Assembly: GCF_900109175.1 (NCBI RefSeq)
Contig: NZ_FNZE01000014.1
Span: 1 to 64,000 of the forward strand
Origin: Pseudomonas linyingensis
Lineage (GTDB): Bacteria; Pseudomonadota; Gammaproteobacteria; Pseudomonadales; Pseudomonadaceae
Reading direction: 5' to 3'
DNA length: 64,000 nucleotides
Below the pieces are notes generated by a model. It saw only the letters and a program-made list of their open reading frames with translations. It was not told where the DNA came from and ran no database searches. Made by a program: the position numbers and the translations under genes. Shown here piece after piece: positions 41,262-53,853 of the stretch (position 1 is the stretch's first letter; each line of letters begins with the position of its first letter).

Positions 41262-41894
41262 ATGGCCCTGCAAACCTGGCTTGCCTTCTTCGCCGCCTGC
41301 TGGGTGATCAGCCTGTCGCCCGGCGCCGGGGCCATCGCCTCGATGTCCAGCGGCCTCAACTACGGCTTTCGCCGCGGCTACTGGAACGCCGTAGGCCTGC
41401 AGCTGGCGCTGGCCCTGCAGATCGCCATCGTCGCCGCCGGTGTCGGCGCCATCCTCGCCACCTCGGAACTGGCCTTCGCCGTGATCAAGTGGTTCGGCGT
41501 GGTCTACCTGGCGTACCTGGGCTGGAAGCAGTGGCGCGCGCCGGTCGGCGAGCTGGCCGACGCCAGCGCGGTGCGTCCGCTGGGCCGGCCGCTGAGCCTG
41601 GTGCTGCGCGGCTTCGTGGTCAACGCCAGCAACCCCAAGGCGATCGTCTTCATCCTCGCCGTGCTGCCGCAGTTCCTCGACCCGGCGCGGCCGCTGCTGA
41701 CCCAGTACCTGCTGATGGCGGCGACTATGATCGGCGTCGACCTGCTGGTGATGGCCGGCTACACCGGCCTGGCCGCGCGGGTCCTGCGCCTGCTGCGCAC
41801 GCCACGCCAGCAGCGCCTGCTCAACCGCACCTTCGCCAGCCTGTTCGTCGCCGCGGCGGGGCTGCTGGCGCTGGTGCGCCGCGCGCCGACCTGA
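41262..41894 (+). CDS. LysE-family amino-acid exporter
   Basis: This 210-residue protein with six membrane segments shows the LysE/RhtB signature ISLSPGAGAIASMSSGLNYG and the conserved GFVVNASNPKAIVF. It probably exports an amino acid or small derivative; the substrate cannot be told. The start at 41262 has GGAG nine bases upstream. It stands alone in orientation with TerC upstream (104-base gap). Confidence 0.9.
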   Translation: MALQTWLAFFAACWVISLSPGAGAIASMSSGLNYGFRRGYWNAVGLQLALALQIAIVAAGVGAILATSELAFAVIKWFGVVYLAYLGWKQWRAPVGELADASAVRPLGRPLSLVLRGFVVNASNPKAIVFILAVLPQFLDPARPLLTQYLLMAATMIGVDLLVMAGYTGLAARVLRLLRTPRQQRLLNRTFASLFVAAAGLLALVRRAPT

Positions 41895-41970
41895 GGGGTG
41901 GGCGGCAAGGCGTCGCAGACATTCGACGGAGCATGGCTTGAGTGAGCGGCTGGGGAAGCGCAATATATTT

Positions 41971-41989
41971 GCCAGTCATTCTCATTTGG
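41971..41989 (-). promoter_or_regulatory. Possible Fur box before the cytochrome c-FTR1 gene
   Basis: The 19-base window matches the Fur consensus at 11 positions, with the core AATGAGAATGA well kept on the minus strand. It ends ten bases before the start codon, in the only AT-rich stretch of the gap. The gene's iron role makes it plausible, but the match is moderate. Confidence 0.35.
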
Positions 41990-41998
41990 GATTCATTC

Positions 41999-43891
41999 AT
42001 GCTTGTTTCCAGTCGATTCCTGCGCTGGCTGCTGCTGCCTGTACTGGCGCTGTGCAGCCTGACCGCCCTGGCCGAGCCCGAGGGCGCGGCCCAGGCCCTG
42101 CACCTGCTGAGCTATCTGGGCGCCGACTACCCGGCCACGGTGCTCGACGGCCAGGTGGTCGACAGTGGCGAATACCAGGAGCAGCTGGAGTTCCACGGAG
42201 TGCTGCAGGGGCTGGTCGCGGCCCTGCCGGCCAATGCCGGCAAGGCGGCCTTGGAGCAGGGCGTCGCCCGCCTCGGCGAGAACATCACCCGGCGCCGTGA
42301 CGGCGCGGTGGTGGCTATCCAGGCCCGACAGCTGGCAGCCGACCTGGTGAGCAGCTATCGGATCAGCCTGACCCCGCGGATCACCCCCGATCCGGCGCGC
42401 GGTGCGGCGTTGTTCGCCCAGCATTGCAGCGTCTGCCATGGCGCAAGCGGGCTCGGCGACGGTCCGGCGGGGGTCGGCCTCGAGCCGCCGCCGGCGAACA
42501 TGCGCGATGCCGCGCGCATGGACCGCCTGAGCCTGTATGACCTGTACAACAGCATCGGCCTGGGGGTTGAGGGGACCGACATGCCGGCCTTCGCCAGCGA
42601 GCTGGACGAGCGCGCGCGCTGGGACCTGGCCAGCCACGTCGCCGGTTTCAGCGCCAGCCCGGCAGCGACGGGCGGGGCGAGCTTCAGCCTCGAGCAACTG
42701 GCCGGGCGGACCCCGCAGCAGGTGGCTTCCGAGCAGGGGCCGGCGGCGCTGGCCGCCTTCCGCGCCCAGCGTGCGCAGCCGCCGCAGCCGCAGCGCGATG
42801 CGCAGCAACTGATCGGCTTTGCCCGCGAGACCCTGGCCCAGAGTCTCGCGGCCTACCGCGAGGGGCAGCGCGACCAGGCCTACGACCTGTCGGTGGCTGC
42901 CTACCTGGAAGGCTTCGAGCTGGTCGAGAGCGCGCTGAACAACGTCGATGGCGCGCAGCGCAAGGAAGCCGAGAAGGCCATGATGGGCTACCGCCAGGCC
43001 CTGCAGGACGGCGCGCCGGTGGAACAGGTCGAGCAATGTCTCGGCGTCGCCGACGCGGCCCTTCAGCACAGCGCCGAGCTGCTCGGTGGGGCCGCGATGT
43101 CCCGTTCGCTGAGTTTCTTCTCCAGCCTGCTGATCCTGCTGCGCGAAGGGCTGGAGGCGATCCTGGTGCTGGCGGCGATCCTCGCCTACCTGCGCAATAC
43201 CGGCCAGGCGTCGGCGATGCGCAGCGTGCACGTCGGCTGGGGGCTGGCCTTGCTCGCGGGCGTGGCGACCTGGGCCCTGGCGGCCTGGGTGATCGACGTC
43301 AGTGGCGCCCAGCGCGAGTTGCTGGAGGGCTTCACGGCTCTGTTCGCCAGCGTGGTGGTGCTGTGGGTCGGGGTGTGGATGCACGACCGTCGCCATGCCG
43401 CGGCCTGGCAGGGCTACATCCAGGGCAGCCTGGTCGGCAGCGGCGGGCGCCTGGGCTTCGCCGTGCTGGCGTTCTTCTCGATCTATCGCGAGCTGTTCGA
43501 GGTCATCCTGTTCTACGAGACCCTCTGGCTGCAGGCCGGTCCGACTGGTCACGGCGTGGTGCTCGCCGGTGCGGGCGCTGCGCTGGCGCTGCTGGTCGGC
43601 CTGGCCTGGGTGATCCTGCGCGGCTCGCGCCGGCTGCCGTTGGCCACCTTCTTCAGCGTCAACGCCGTGCTGCTCTGCGTGCTTTCGGTGGTATTCGCCG
43701 GTCAGGGTGTCGCCGCGCTGCAGGAGGCCGGTGTGCTCGGCTTGCATCCGCTGCGCTTCTTCGAGTTCGAATGGCTGGGCATCCACCCCGATGCCCTCAG
43801 CCTCGGTGCTCAGGCACTGGCGTTGGCGGCCATCCTCGTCTTCTACGGGCGCAGCTGGCTGGGCTCGCGCCAGGACAGTCCGGCGGCCTGA
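41999..43891 (+). CDS. Cytochrome c-FTR1 fusion iron permease
   Basis: The protein has 630 residues. A signal peptide (to ~25) leads into a periplasmic helical part. A class I cytochrome c domain follows with CSVCH (C143-H147) and likely axial Met in GTDMPAF (M195). A linker precedes an FTR1/EfeU permease domain (~375-625) with seven membrane segments. The two REXXE iron motifs are REGLE (382-386) and RELFE (497-501). The heme domain probably oxidises or handles electrons for Fe(II) before transport as Fe(III), replacing the separate oxidase of EfeUOB; this is inferred from the domain order. The start MLVSSRF at 41999 gives a good signal peptide. Confidence 0.93.
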   Translation: MLVSSRFLRWLLLPVLALCSLTALAEPEGAAQALHLLSYLGADYPATVLDGQVVDSGEYQEQLEFHGVLQGLVAALPANAGKAALEQGVARLGENITRRRDGAVVAIQARQLAADLVSSYRISLTPRITPDPARGAALFAQHCSVCHGASGLGDGPAGVGLEPPPANMRDAARMDRLSLYDLYNSIGLGVEGTDMPAFASELDERARWDLASHVAGFSASPAATGGASFSLEQLAGRTPQQVASEQGPAALAAFRAQRAQPPQPQRDAQQLIGFARETLAQSLAAYREGQRDQAYDLSVAAYLEGFELVESALNNVDGAQRKEAEKAMMGYRQALQDGAPVEQVEQCLGVADAALQHSAELLGGAAMSRSLSFFSSLLILLREGLEAILVLAAILAYLRNTGQASAMRSVHVGWGLALLAGVATWALAAWVIDVSGAQRELLEGFTALFASVVVLWVGVWMHDRRHAAAWQGYIQGSLVGSGGRLGFAVLAFFSIYRELFEVILFYETLWLQAGPTGHGVVLAGAGAALALLVGLAWVILRGSRRLPLATFFSVNAVLLCVLSVVFAGQGVAALQEAGVLGLHPLRFFEFEWLGIHPDALSLGAQALALAAILVFYGRSWLGSRQDSPAA

Positions 43892-43897
43892 GCCGCT

Positions 43898-43934
43898 GCT
43901 GGCGAAACCCGGTAGCATGCCGGGTTTCGCCAGC
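43898..43934 (+). repeat. Strong inverted repeat after the FTR1 gene
   Basis: A perfect 15-bp stem GCTGGCGAAACCCGG / CCGGGTTTCGCCAGC with loop TAGCATG is not followed by a T-tract. It probably stabilises the transcript end or terminates with Rho; it lies 18 bases before yaiI. Confidence 0.6.
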
Positions 43935-43952
43935 CGTGGAGAGTGAACGACT

Positions 43953-44417
43953 ATGCGTGTGTGGATTGATGCCGACGCCTGCCCGCGGGCGGCGCGGGAT
44001 CTGCTGGTGAAGTTTGCCCTCAAGCGCAAGTTCGAGGTGGTGCTGGTGGCCGGCCAGCCGCAGGCCAAGCCGGCGTTCGCCTGCGTGCGGCTGATCGTGG
44101 TGCCCAGCGGGCCGGATGCCGCCGACGACTATCTGGTCGAGCACGCGGTGCCCGGCGAGCTGGTGATCTGCTCGGACGTGCCGCTGGCCGACCGTCTGGT
44201 CAAGAAGGGCGTGGCGGCGCTGGATCCGCGCGGCCGCGAGTTCGAAGAGCGCAACATGGGCGAGCGCCTGGCGGTGCGCAACCTGTTCACCGACCTGCGC
44301 GAGCAGGGCCAGGTCGGCGGCGGCCAGGCGGCCTATGGCGAGAAGGACCGCCAGGCCTTCGCCAATGCGCTGGACCGCCTGCTCAACGCCCTGGCCCGGC
44401 GCAGTAGCCCGCCGTAG
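43953..44417 (+). CDS. UPF0178 (YaiI/YqxD) family protein
   Basis: This 154-residue protein starts MRVWIDADACPRAARDLL, with the conserved motifs DDYLVEHAVPGELVICSD and PLADRLVKKG and the PRGREFEERN segment. It belongs to the PIN-like NYN/DUF188 group. Biochemical function is unproven, though the acidic residues DADAC and SD resemble a nuclease site. It is convergent with elbB with only six bases between stop codons and no terminator. Confidence 0.88.
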   Translation: MRVWIDADACPRAARDLLVKFALKRKFEVVLVAGQPQAKPAFACVRLIVVPSGPDAADDYLVEHAVPGELVICSDVPLADRLVKKGVAALDPRGREFEERNMGERLAVRNLFTDLREQGQVGGGQAAYGEKDRQAFANALDRLLNALARRSSPP

Positions 44418-44423
44418 GGGCGA

Positions 44424-45077
44424 TCAGGCCAGCTCGAGCACCCGGTCGACCAGCTTGTTGATCCCGCTGGCGGCCTCGGCCGGCGACTTGGCCAGCATGT
44501 AGGCCGGCGTGGTGACCAGTTTGCGCTGCGGGTCCTCGATGATGTCGTCCACCGCGCAATCGACGTGCTCGGCGCCCATGTCGGTCAGCCTGGCCGCGGT
44601 GTCCGGGTCGTGGCCGATGGTGCAGTGCACGCCGGCGCCGTAGATGCGCGCGGCCATCGCCGGGGCGATGCAGATCAGGCCGACCGGCTTGTGCGCCTCG
44701 GCGAAGCTGCGGGTGGCGGCCAGCACGTCGGGCTGCACCGCGCAGCTGGCGCCCTTGAAGGCGAAGTCGGAGAGGTTCTTCGCTGCGCCGAAGCCGCCGG
44801 GGATCACCAGGGCGTCGAAGTCGGCGGCCTTCAGTTCGCGCACGTCGCGGACCTGGCCGCGGGCAATGCGCGCCGACTCGACCAGCACGTTGCGGCTCTC
44901 GGCGCTTTCCGCCCCGGTCAGGTGGTTGATCACATGGTGCTGGGGGATGTCCGGAGCGAAGCACTGCACCTGCGCGCCGCGCTGGCTCAGGCGCAGCAGG
45001 GTGATCACGCTTTCGTGGATCTCGGCACCGTCGTAGACGCCGCAGCCGGACAGGATCACGGCAACCTTCTTGCTCAT
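44424..45077 (-). CDS. elbB: Isoprenoid biosynthesis glyoxalase ElbB
   Basis: This 217-residue protein of the DJ-1/PfpI superfamily has VAVILSGCGVYDGAEIHES at the N-terminus, IPGGFGAAKNLSDFA, and the nucleophile-elbow cysteine in PVGLICIAPAM. ElbB has weak glyoxalase activity and was linked to isoprenoid synthesis by genetics. The start at 45077 follows AAGGAG with eight bases of spacing. Confidence 0.92.
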   Translation of the reverse strand: MSKKVAVILSGCGVYDGAEIHESVITLLRLSQRGAQVQCFAPDIPQHHVINHLTGAESAESRNVLVESARIARGQVRDVRELKAADFDALVIPGGFGAAKNLSDFAFKGASCAVQPDVLAATRSFAEAHKPVGLICIAPAMAARIYGAGVHCTIGHDPDTAARLTDMGAEHVDCAVDDIIEDPQRKLVTTPAYMLAKSPAEAASGINKLVDRVLELA

Positions 45078-45275
45078 GGTGGTCACTCCTTGGTGGTCTT
45101 GCAGGCCCGCGCCGGGGCATCCGGCGCAGGCGGCAGGGGGATTTTCTCAATCCTAGCCGCAAGCGGGGCGCTGCGGCCATGCATCAGTGGCCGAGGAGGG
45201 TATCGGCGGGCTATGGTAGGGCTCTGAAGGAAGCGCCCGCGCGGCAACTGTGCACTGGGTCGCGTTGTCTCATAT

Positions 45276-46346
<1,071 letters not shown>

Positions 46347-46366
46347 AGGCCCTGCAGGAACAAGCG

Positions 46367-48595
46367 ATGAACAATCCAGGACTGATTGATAGCGAACTGC
46401 CGGAACAGCCGGTGGCACCTGCCCTGCTACCCGAAGCGGAAGCGCCCGCGCTGCCGTCCATGGCCGAGCCGCAGGTCGAGGCCGTGGAGGACGTCGTCGA
46501 GGCGCCGGCCCCGATACCGGGGCTGGACGACAGCAGCCTGTACATCCACCGCGAGCTGTCGCAGCTGAAGTTCAATATCCGCGTCCTGGAGCAGGCGCTC
46601 GACGAGTCCACCCCGCTGCTCGAGCGCCTGAAGTTCCTGCTGATCTTCTCCAGCAACCTCGACGAGTTCTTCGAGATCCGCGTCGCCGGGCTGAAGAAGC
46701 AGGTCGCCTTCGCCCGCGAGCTGGCCGGCGCCGACGGCCTGCAGCCGCAGCAGGTGCTGGCGCGGATCAGCGAGCTGGTCCACGAGCAGGTCGATCGCCA
46801 GTACGCGATCCTCAACGACGTGCTGCTGCCGGCGCTGGAGCAGCACCAGATCCGCTTCATCCGCCGTCGCAACTGGACCACCAAAATCAAGACCTGGGTG
46901 CGCCGCTATTTCCGCGAGGAGATCGCGCCGATCATGACGCCGATCGGTCTCGACCCGACCCACCCGTTCCCGTTGCTGGTCAACAAGAGCCTGAACTTCA
47001 TCGTCGAGCTGGAGGGCATCGACGCCTTCGGCCGCGACTCCGGTCTGGCCATCCTGCCGGCGCCGCGTCTGCTGCCGCGGGTGATCCGCGTGCCGGAAGA
47101 GGTCGGCGGTCCTGGCGACAACTTCGTGTTCCTCTCCTCGATGATCCACGCCCATGCCGACGAGCTGTTCCACGGCATGAGCGTCAAGGGCTGCTACCAG
47201 TTCCGCCTGACCCGCAACGCCGACCTGTCGGTGGACGCCGAGGATGTCGAGGATCTGGCCCGCGCGCTGCGCGGCGAGCTGTTCTCGCGGCGCTTCGGCG
47301 ATGCGGTGCGCCTCGAGGTGGCCGACAACTGCCCGCAGAACCTGGTCGACTACCTGCTCAAGCAGTTCGGTCTGGCCGAGTCCGAGCTGTACCGGGTCAA
47401 CGGCCCGGTCAACCTGACCCGGCTGTTCTCCATCACCGGCCTGGAAAGTCAGCGTGCCCTGCAGTACACGCCGCTGACCCCGGTGATTCCCAAGCTGCTG
47501 CAGAGCAGCGACAAGCTGTTCAACGTGGTCGGCAAGCAGGACGTGCTGCTCTACCACCCGTTCGAGTCGTTCACCCCGGTGGTCGACATGCTGCGCCAGG
47601 CGGCCAAGGATCCCCACGTGCTGGCGATCAAGCAGACCCTGTATCGCACCGGCGCCAACTCGGAGATCGTCGACGCGCTGGTCGACGCCGCGCGCAGCGG
47701 CAAGGAAGTCACCGCGGTGATCGAGATCCGCGCGCGCTTCGACGAGGAGTCCAACCTGGCCCTGGCCAGCCGCCTGCAGCAGGCCGGAGCGGTGGTGATC
47801 TACGGCGTGGTGGGCTTCAAGACCCACGCCAAGATGATGCTGATCCTGCGTCGCGAGAACGGCGAGCTGGTGCGCTACGCCCATCTCGGCACCGGCAACT
47901 ACCACGCCGGCAACGCCCGCCTGTACACCGACTACAGCCTGCTGACCTCCGACGACGCGCTGTGCGAGGACGTCTCCAAGCTGTTCAACCAGTTGATCGG
48001 GATGGGCAAGAGCCTGCGCATGAAGAAGCTGCTGCACGCGCCCTTCACCCTGAAGAAGACCCTGCTCGACATGATCGCCCGCGAGGGGCAGCACGCCAGC
48101 GAGGGCAAGCCGGCGCACATCATCGCCAAGATGAACTCGCTGACCGATCCCAAGGTGATCAAGGCGCTGTACAAGGCCAGCCAGTCAGGGGCGCGCATCG
48201 ACCTGATCGTGCGCGGCATGTGCTGCCTGCGTCCGGGGATTGCCGGGGTGTCGCACAACATCCAGGTACGCTCGATCATCGGCCGCTTCCTCGAGCACAG
48301 CCGCGCCTTCTACTTCCTCAACGGCGGCGACGAGCAGCTCTACCTGTCCAGCGCCGACTGGATGGAGCGCAACCTCGACAAGCGCGTGGAGGCCTGCTTC
48401 CCGCTGGAAGGCAAGAAGCTGATCACCCGGGTGAAGAAGGAGCTGGAAGCCTACCTGGCCGACAACACCCAGGCCTGGGTGTTGCAGAGCGACGGCCGCT
48501 ACCTGCGCCTGCAGCCCAGCGGCAACCAGAACCCGCGCAACGCCCAGGCGCTGATGGTCGAGAAGCTCAGCAGTCCGGTGCTGTCGGTGCGCTGA
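46367..48595 (+). CDS. ppk: Polyphosphate kinase 1
   Basis: This 742-residue enzyme reversibly makes polyphosphate from ATP. The phosphorylated histidine is H487 ([10 protein letters not shown]) and the second catalytic histidine H644 (RFLEHSRAF), spaced 157 residues apart as in E. coli (435/592). The first ~50 residues are a Pro/Glu/Ala-rich extension, common in Pseudomonas. It is cotranscribed with hemB (20-base gap) and convergent with ppx, which degrades the product. Confidence 0.97.
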   Translation: MNNPGLIDSELPEQPVAPALLPEAEAPALPSMAEPQVEAVEDVVEAPAPIPGLDDSSLYIHRELSQLKFNIRVLEQALDESTPLLERLKFLLIFSSNLDEFFEIRVAGLKKQVAFARELAGADGLQPQQVLARISELVHEQVDRQYAILNDVLLPALEQHQIRFIRRRNWTTKIKTWVRRYFREEIAPIMTPIGLDPTHPFPLLVNKSLNFIVELEGIDAFGRDSGLAILPAPRLLPRVIRVPEEVGGPGDNFVFLSSMIHAHADELFHGMSVKGCYQFRLTRNADLSVDAEDVEDLARALRGELFSRRFGDAVRLEVADNCPQNLVDYLLKQFGLAESELYRVNGPVNLTRLFSITGLESQRALQYTPLTPVIPKLLQSSDKLFNVVGKQDVLLYHPFESFTPVVDMLRQAAKDPHVLAIKQTLYRTGANSEIVDALVDAARSGKEVTAVIEIRARFDEESNLALASRLQQAGAVVIYGVVGFKTHAKMMLILRRENGELVRYAHLGTGNYHAGNARLYTDYSLLTSDDALCEDVSKLFNQLIGMGKSLRMKKLLHAPFTLKKTLLDMIAREGQHASEGKPAHIIAKMNSLTDPKVIKALYKASQSGARIDLIVRGMCCLRPGIAGVSHNIQVRSIIGRFLEHSRAFYFLNGGDEQLYLSSADWMERNLDKRVEACFPLEGKKLITRVKKELEAYLADNTQAWVLQSDGRYLRLQPSGNQNPRNAQALMVEKLSSPVLSVR

Positions 48596-48613
48596 TCCGC
48601 TGCGGCGAGACGA

Positions 48614-48647
48614 AAAAGGGGCGGCTCCTTGCGGGGCCGCCCCTTTT
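48614..48647. terminator. Bidirectional terminator between ppk and ppx
   Basis: A perfect stem AAAAGGGGCGGC / GCCGCCCCTTTT has a 10-base loop. The arms supply a T-run on either strand, and the site lies between the convergent stop codons. Confidence 0.9.
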
Positions 48648-48661
48648 GCGTTGCGGCGCGC

Positions 48662-50164
48662 TCAGCGGCCGCTGAGCGCGTAGCCCACCCGTGCCAGCCA
48701 CTGCGCCTCGGACTCGATGTCGGCCTGGGTCAGCGGGTTGGCGGTCAGCCAGCCTTGCGGGAACACCGCCTCGAGGCTGCGCGGGCCGGCGTGAAAGGTC
48801 ACCTCGGGCATTTCCTGGGTGCCGCGGATGTGGTGGAACAGGATGGCGAAGCGCAGCACGATGCACAGGCGCACCAGACGCTCGCCTTCCTCGCCGAATT
48901 CGGCAAAGCGCTCCACCGGGATGTTGCGCCGGTGGCCGCGCACCAGCAGCGCCAGCATCTCCTGGTCGAGGCGCGAGAAGCCGGCCAGGTCGGCGTGCTC
49001 GAGGATGTAGGCGCCGTGCTTGTGGTAGTGGTAGTGGGCGATATCCAGGCCGATCTCGTGCACCTTGGCGCCCCACGACAGCAGCTCGCGGTGCCAGTCG
49101 TCGTTGAGGTCCCAGGGCGCGGCCACCTGGGCGAGGATCGACAGCGCCTTGGTTTCCACCCGCGCGGCCTGCTCGAGGTCGACATGGCAGCGCTCCATCA
49201 GCGCCGACAGGGTGCGTTCGCGCACGTCCTCGTGGCTCTGCCGGCCGATCATGTCGTACAGCACGCCCTCGCGCAGGGCGCCTTCGGCGTGGATCATCGA
49301 CTGGATCTCGAGGGCGTCGAAGGTCGCCTCGAGGATCGCCAGGCCCGCCGGCAGGATCGCCTGGCGGTCGGCCTTGACCCCGTCGATGGCCAGGTCGGCG
49401 AGGCTGTCGCACTTGAGGATCTTGCGCTTGAGCCAGGCGAGGCCGGCCGGGGTGATCTCTCCGTTGCCCTGGCCGCCGGCCTGGATCGCCAGACTGATGG
49501 CGCGGATGGTGCCAGAGGAGCCGACCGCCTCGTTCCAGCCCAGCTTGCGCACCGCCTGCTCGAAGCTCATCAGCTCCAGCCGTGCGGAGGTGTAGGCCTG
49601 GGCATAGCGCGCCAGGCTCAGCTTGCCGTCGGCGAAGAAGCGCTTGCTGTAGCTGACGCAGCCCATCTGCTGGCTCTCGCGCAGCAGCGACTCGAAGCGC
49701 TCGCCGATGATGAACTCGGTGCTGCCGCCGCCGATGTCCACGACCAGGCGCTTGCCCTCGGCCACCGGCAGGCTGTGCGACACGCCGAGGTGGATCAGGC
49801 GCGCCTCCTCGCGGCCGGAGACCACCTCCACCTGATGGCCGAGCAGCTCCTCGGCGCGGCGGATGAATTCCGCGCGGTTGCGCGCCTCGCGCAGGGCGTT
49901 GGTGGCGACGATGCGCACCGCGCCCTGCGGCAGTCCGGTGATCAGCTGGGCGAAGCGGCGCAGACAGTCGAGGCCGCGGCCCATCGCCGCCTCGTCGAGG
50001 TTGCGCTGCTCGTCGAGGCCGGCAGCCAGCTGGACTTTCTCGCCGAGGCGCTCAAGCAGGCGGATCTCGCCCTGGTCGACGCGGGCCAGTACCATGTGGA
50101 TGCTGTTGGAGCCGATGTCGATGGCGGCAATCAGGGGAAAGGCTTCGGCGGGAGTGTGCGGCAT
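48662..50164 (-). CDS. ppx: Exopolyphosphatase
   Basis: This 500-residue ASKHA-fold Ppx/GppA enzyme removes terminal phosphate from polyphosphate. Phosphate-binding loops are [14 protein letters not shown] and [14 protein letters not shown], and the C-terminal HD-like region has [20 protein letters not shown]. The start MPHTPAEAF at 50164 matches family N-termini; a TTG seven codons upstream is possible. It is convergent with ppk and divergent from trxA. Confidence 0.95.
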   Translation of the reverse strand: MPHTPAEAFPLIAAIDIGSNSIHMVLARVDQGEIRLLERLGEKVQLAAGLDEQRNLDEAAMGRGLDCLRRFAQLITGLPQGAVRIVATNALREARNRAEFIRRAEELLGHQVEVVSGREEARLIHLGVSHSLPVAEGKRLVVDIGGGSTEFIIGERFESLLRESQQMGCVSYSKRFFADGKLSLARYAQAYTSARLELMSFEQAVRKLGWNEAVGSSGTIRAISLAIQAGGQGNGEITPAGLAWLKRKILKCDSLADLAIDGVKADRQAILPAGLAILEATFDALEIQSMIHAEGALREGVLYDMIGRQSHEDVRERTLSALMERCHVDLEQAARVETKALSILAQVAAPWDLNDDWHRELLSWGAKVHEIGLDIAHYHYHKHGAYILEHADLAGFSRLDQEMLALLVRGHRRNIPVERFAEFGEEGERLVRLCIVLRFAILFHHIRGTQEMPEVTFHAGPRSLEAVFPQGWLTANPLTQADIESEAQWLARVGYALSGR

Positions 50165-50367
50165 GGTCGGTGTTTCTCGCAGCAAAACGGCAGAATCCTG
50201 CCATGATAGAGCAATAGCGCCCGCTGCAGGTTACGTCGACGGCTCCGACAATAGATGCCGTTGACTTCCGTCATAGCCATTGCCAATCGCCTGCGCCTTT
50301 CGGTTGCCGGCGAGTGGGGCTATCATGGTCCGTCATTTTTTTCGCATCCGAATCACGGAGAACTCCC

Positions 50368-50694
50368 ATGAGCGAATTCATCACCAACGTCACCGACGCC
50401 AGCTTCGAGCAGGACGTGCTCAAGGCCGACGGCCCGGTACTGGTCGACTATTGGGCCGAGTGGTGTGGTCCGTGCAAGATGATTGCCCCGGTGCTGGATG
50501 AGATCGCCAAGGACTACCAGGGCAAGCTCACCGTGTGCAAGCTGAACATCGACGAGAACCAGGACACCCCGCCGAAGTACGGCGTGCGCGGTATCCCGAC
50601 CCTGATGCTGTTCAAGAACGGCAACGTCGAGGCGACCAAGGTCGGCGCCCTGTCCAAGTCCCAGCTGGCCGCCTTTCTCGACAGCAACATCTGA
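50368..50694 (+). CDS. trxA: Thioredoxin 1
   Basis: This 108-residue thioredoxin has active site WCGPC (C33, C36), cis-Pro loop GIPTLMLF and buried Asp in [14 protein letters not shown] lies seven bases before the ATG. It reduces disulfides of ribonucleotide reductase and others. The trxA-rho order is conserved across gammaproteobacteria. Confidence 0.97.
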   Translation: MSEFITNVTDASFEQDVLKADGPVLVDYWAEWCGPCKMIAPVLDEIAKDYQGKLTVCKLNIDENQDTPPKYGVRGIPTLMLFKNGNVEATKVGALSKSQLAAFLDSNI

Positions 50695-50709
50695 CCCCGA
50701 TGCGTGAAT

Positions 50710-50735
50710 AACCCCGTCCCAGTGCGGGGTTTTTT
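50710..50735 (+). terminator. Intrinsic terminator after trxA
   Basis: AACCCCG / CGGGGTT with an 8-base loop is followed by TTTTTTCTGTTT. It lies 15 bases after trxA and separates it from rho. Confidence 0.9.
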
Positions 50736-50923
50736 CTGTTTGCTGTCTAGACTCTGCAACGAATGCAGTGATAAATTCGGGCAGCAGTCATTATCCGACT
50801 GCTTCCTGCATGCCGTCGCCGCCGCCCTCTCGCCCCGGATTCGCGCAGTGAACCTGCCGTCTTCCTGCGGCGCGGCCTCCCGAGCTCAACGCTTTCCTTC
50901 TCTCCCCCGATGTACCTCATCCT
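50736..50923 (+). promoter_or_regulatory. rho leader (Pseudomon-Rho RNA candidate)
   Basis: These 188 bases between the trxA terminator and rho contain a hairpin GCAGTC-N7-GACTGC (50782-50800). A C/T-rich, G-poor segment (50880-50915, CTTTCCTTCTCTCCCCC region) before the start codon is suited to Rho loading. A structured rho leader in Pseudomonas (Pseudomon-Rho motif) has been described; I identify this one by position and features rather than by a consensus alignment. It would fit autoregulation of rho. Confidence 0.55.
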
Positions 50924-52183
<1,260 letters not shown>

Positions 52184-52204
52184 GCGCGGCGCCCTGGAAG
52201 CACG

Positions 52205-52237
52205 CAACGGCCGGTCCCTACCGGCCGTTGTCGTTTC
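52205..52237 (+). terminator. Terminator hairpin after rho
   Basis: A perfect 10-bp stem CAACGGCCGG / CCGGCCGTTG with loop TCCCTA is followed by TCGTTTC. It lies 21 bases after the rho stop codon. The U-tract is interrupted, so termination may be partial. Confidence 0.75.
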
Positions 52238-52317
52238 TGCGCGCTGCGTCGCTGTTCCGCCGCGGCGCCGTTCGGCGCTAGACTCTGCGCCTTCGACAGT
52301 CCCACCGAGGCTCAAGC

Positions 52318-53784
52318 ATGCAGTATCGCGACCTGCGCGAATTCATTCGCGGCCTGGAGGCGCGCGGCGAACTGAAGCGCATCCAGGCGCCGGTCTCCCC
52401 CGTGCTGGAAATGACCGAAATCTGCGACCGCACCCTGCGCAAGGGCGGCCCGGCGCTGCTGTTCGAGAACCCCACCGGCTTCCAGACGCCGGTGCTCGGC
52501 AACCTGTTCGGCACGCCGAAGCGGGTGGCGCTGGGCATGGGTGCCGAGGAGGTGTCCGAGCTGCGCGAGATCGGCAAGCTGCTGGCCTTCCTCAAGGAGC
52601 CGGAGCCGCCCAAGGGACTCAAGGACGCCTGGTCCAAGCTGCCGATCTTCCGCAAGGTGCTGGCCATGGCGCCCAAGGTGCTCAAGGATGCGCCCTGCCA
52701 GGAGGTGATCGAGGCGGGCGACGACGTCGACCTCGGCAAGCTGCCGATCCAGCACTGCTGGCCGGGCGACGTGGCACCGCTGATCACCTGGGGCCTGACC
52801 ATCACCAAGGGGCCGAACAAGGAGCGCCAGAACCTCGGCATCTACCGCCAGCAGGTGATCGGCCGCAACAAGCTGATCATGCGCTGGCTCAGCCACCGCG
52901 GCGGCGCGCTGGACTACCGCGAGTGGTGCCTGAAGCACCCCGAGCGTCCCTATCCGGTGGCGGTGGCCCTCGGCGCCGACCCGGCGACCATCCTCGGCGC
53001 GGTCACCCCGGTGCCGGATACCCTGTCCGAATACGCCTTCGCCGGCCTGCTGCGCGGCCAGCGCACCGAGCTGGTCAAGGCCATCGGCTCGGATCTGCAG
53101 GTGCCGGCCTTCGCCGAGATGGTGCTGGAGGGGCACATCTACCCCGGCGAGATGGCCGACGAGGGTCCCTACGGCGACCACACCGGCTACTACAACGAGG
53201 TCGACCGCTTCCCGGTGTTCACCGTCGAGCGCATCACCCGGCGCCGCGATGCCATCTACCACAGCACCTACACTGGCCGTCCGCCGGACGAACCGGCGAT
53301 CCTTGGCGTGGCGCTCAACGAGGTGTTCGTGCCGATCCTGCAGAAGCAGTTTCCCGAGATCGTCGACTTCTACCTGCCGCCGGAAGGATGTTCATACCGC
53401 ATGGCGGTGGTGACCATCAAGAAGCAGTACCCCGGCCACGCCAAACGGGTGATGCTCGGCGTGTGGTCGTTCCTGCGCCAGTTCATGTACACCAAGTTCG
53501 TCATCGTCACCGACGACGACATCGATGCGCGCGACTGGAACGACGTGATCTGGGCGATCACCACGCGCATGGACCCCTCGCGCGACACGGTGTTGATCGA
53601 CAATACGCCGATCGACTACCTCGACTTCGCCTCGCCGGTCTCCGGGCTGGGCTCGAAGATGGGCCTCGACGCCACCCACAAGTGGCCGGGCGAGACCGAC
53701 CGCGAGTGGGGCCGCGCCATCGTCAAGGACGAGGCGGTGGTCAAGCGCGTCGACGCGCTGTGGTCCAGCCTGGGCATCGACTGA
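52318..53784 (+). CDS. ubiD: 4-hydroxy-3-polyprenylbenzoate decarboxylase UbiD
   Basis: This 488-residue prenylated-FMN-dependent decarboxylase acts in ubiquinone synthesis. Typical segments are [48 protein letters not shown] and the C-terminal [23 protein letters not shown]. The partner UbiX, which makes prFMN, is not in the window. A strong hairpin follows directly after the stop. Confidence 0.97.
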   Translation: MQYRDLREFIRGLEARGELKRIQAPVSPVLEMTEICDRTLRKGGPALLFENPTGFQTPVLGNLFGTPKRVALGMGAEEVSELREIGKLLAFLKEPEPPKGLKDAWSKLPIFRKVLAMAPKVLKDAPCQEVIEAGDDVDLGKLPIQHCWPGDVAPLITWGLTITKGPNKERQNLGIYRQQVIGRNKLIMRWLSHRGGALDYREWCLKHPERPYPVAVALGADPATILGAVTPVPDTLSEYAFAGLLRGQRTELVKAIGSDLQVPAFAEMVLEGHIYPGEMADEGPYGDHTGYYNEVDRFPVFTVERITRRRDAIYHSTYTGRPPDEPAILGVALNEVFVPILQKQFPEIVDFYLPPEGCSYRMAVVTIKKQYPGHAKRVMLGVWSFLRQFMYTKFVIVTDDDIDARDWNDVIWAITTRMDPSRDTVLIDNTPIDYLDFASPVSGLGSKMGLDATHKWPGETDREWGRAIVKDEAVVKRVDALWSSLGID

Positions 53785-53786
53785 GG

Positions 53787-53815
53787 ACCCGGGGTGCGCG
53801 CTGCGCACCCCGGGT
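53787..53815 (+). repeat. GC-rich inverted repeat after ubiD
   Basis: A perfect 13-bp stem ACCCGGGGTGCGC / GCGCACCCCGGGT with a 3-base loop starts three bases after the ubiD stop. There is no T-tract, so it is a stability hairpin or Rho-assisted terminator. Confidence 0.6.
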
Positions 53816-53853
53816 GTGAAATCGTCACCACCACCTTCGTAACGGGAGTCGTC

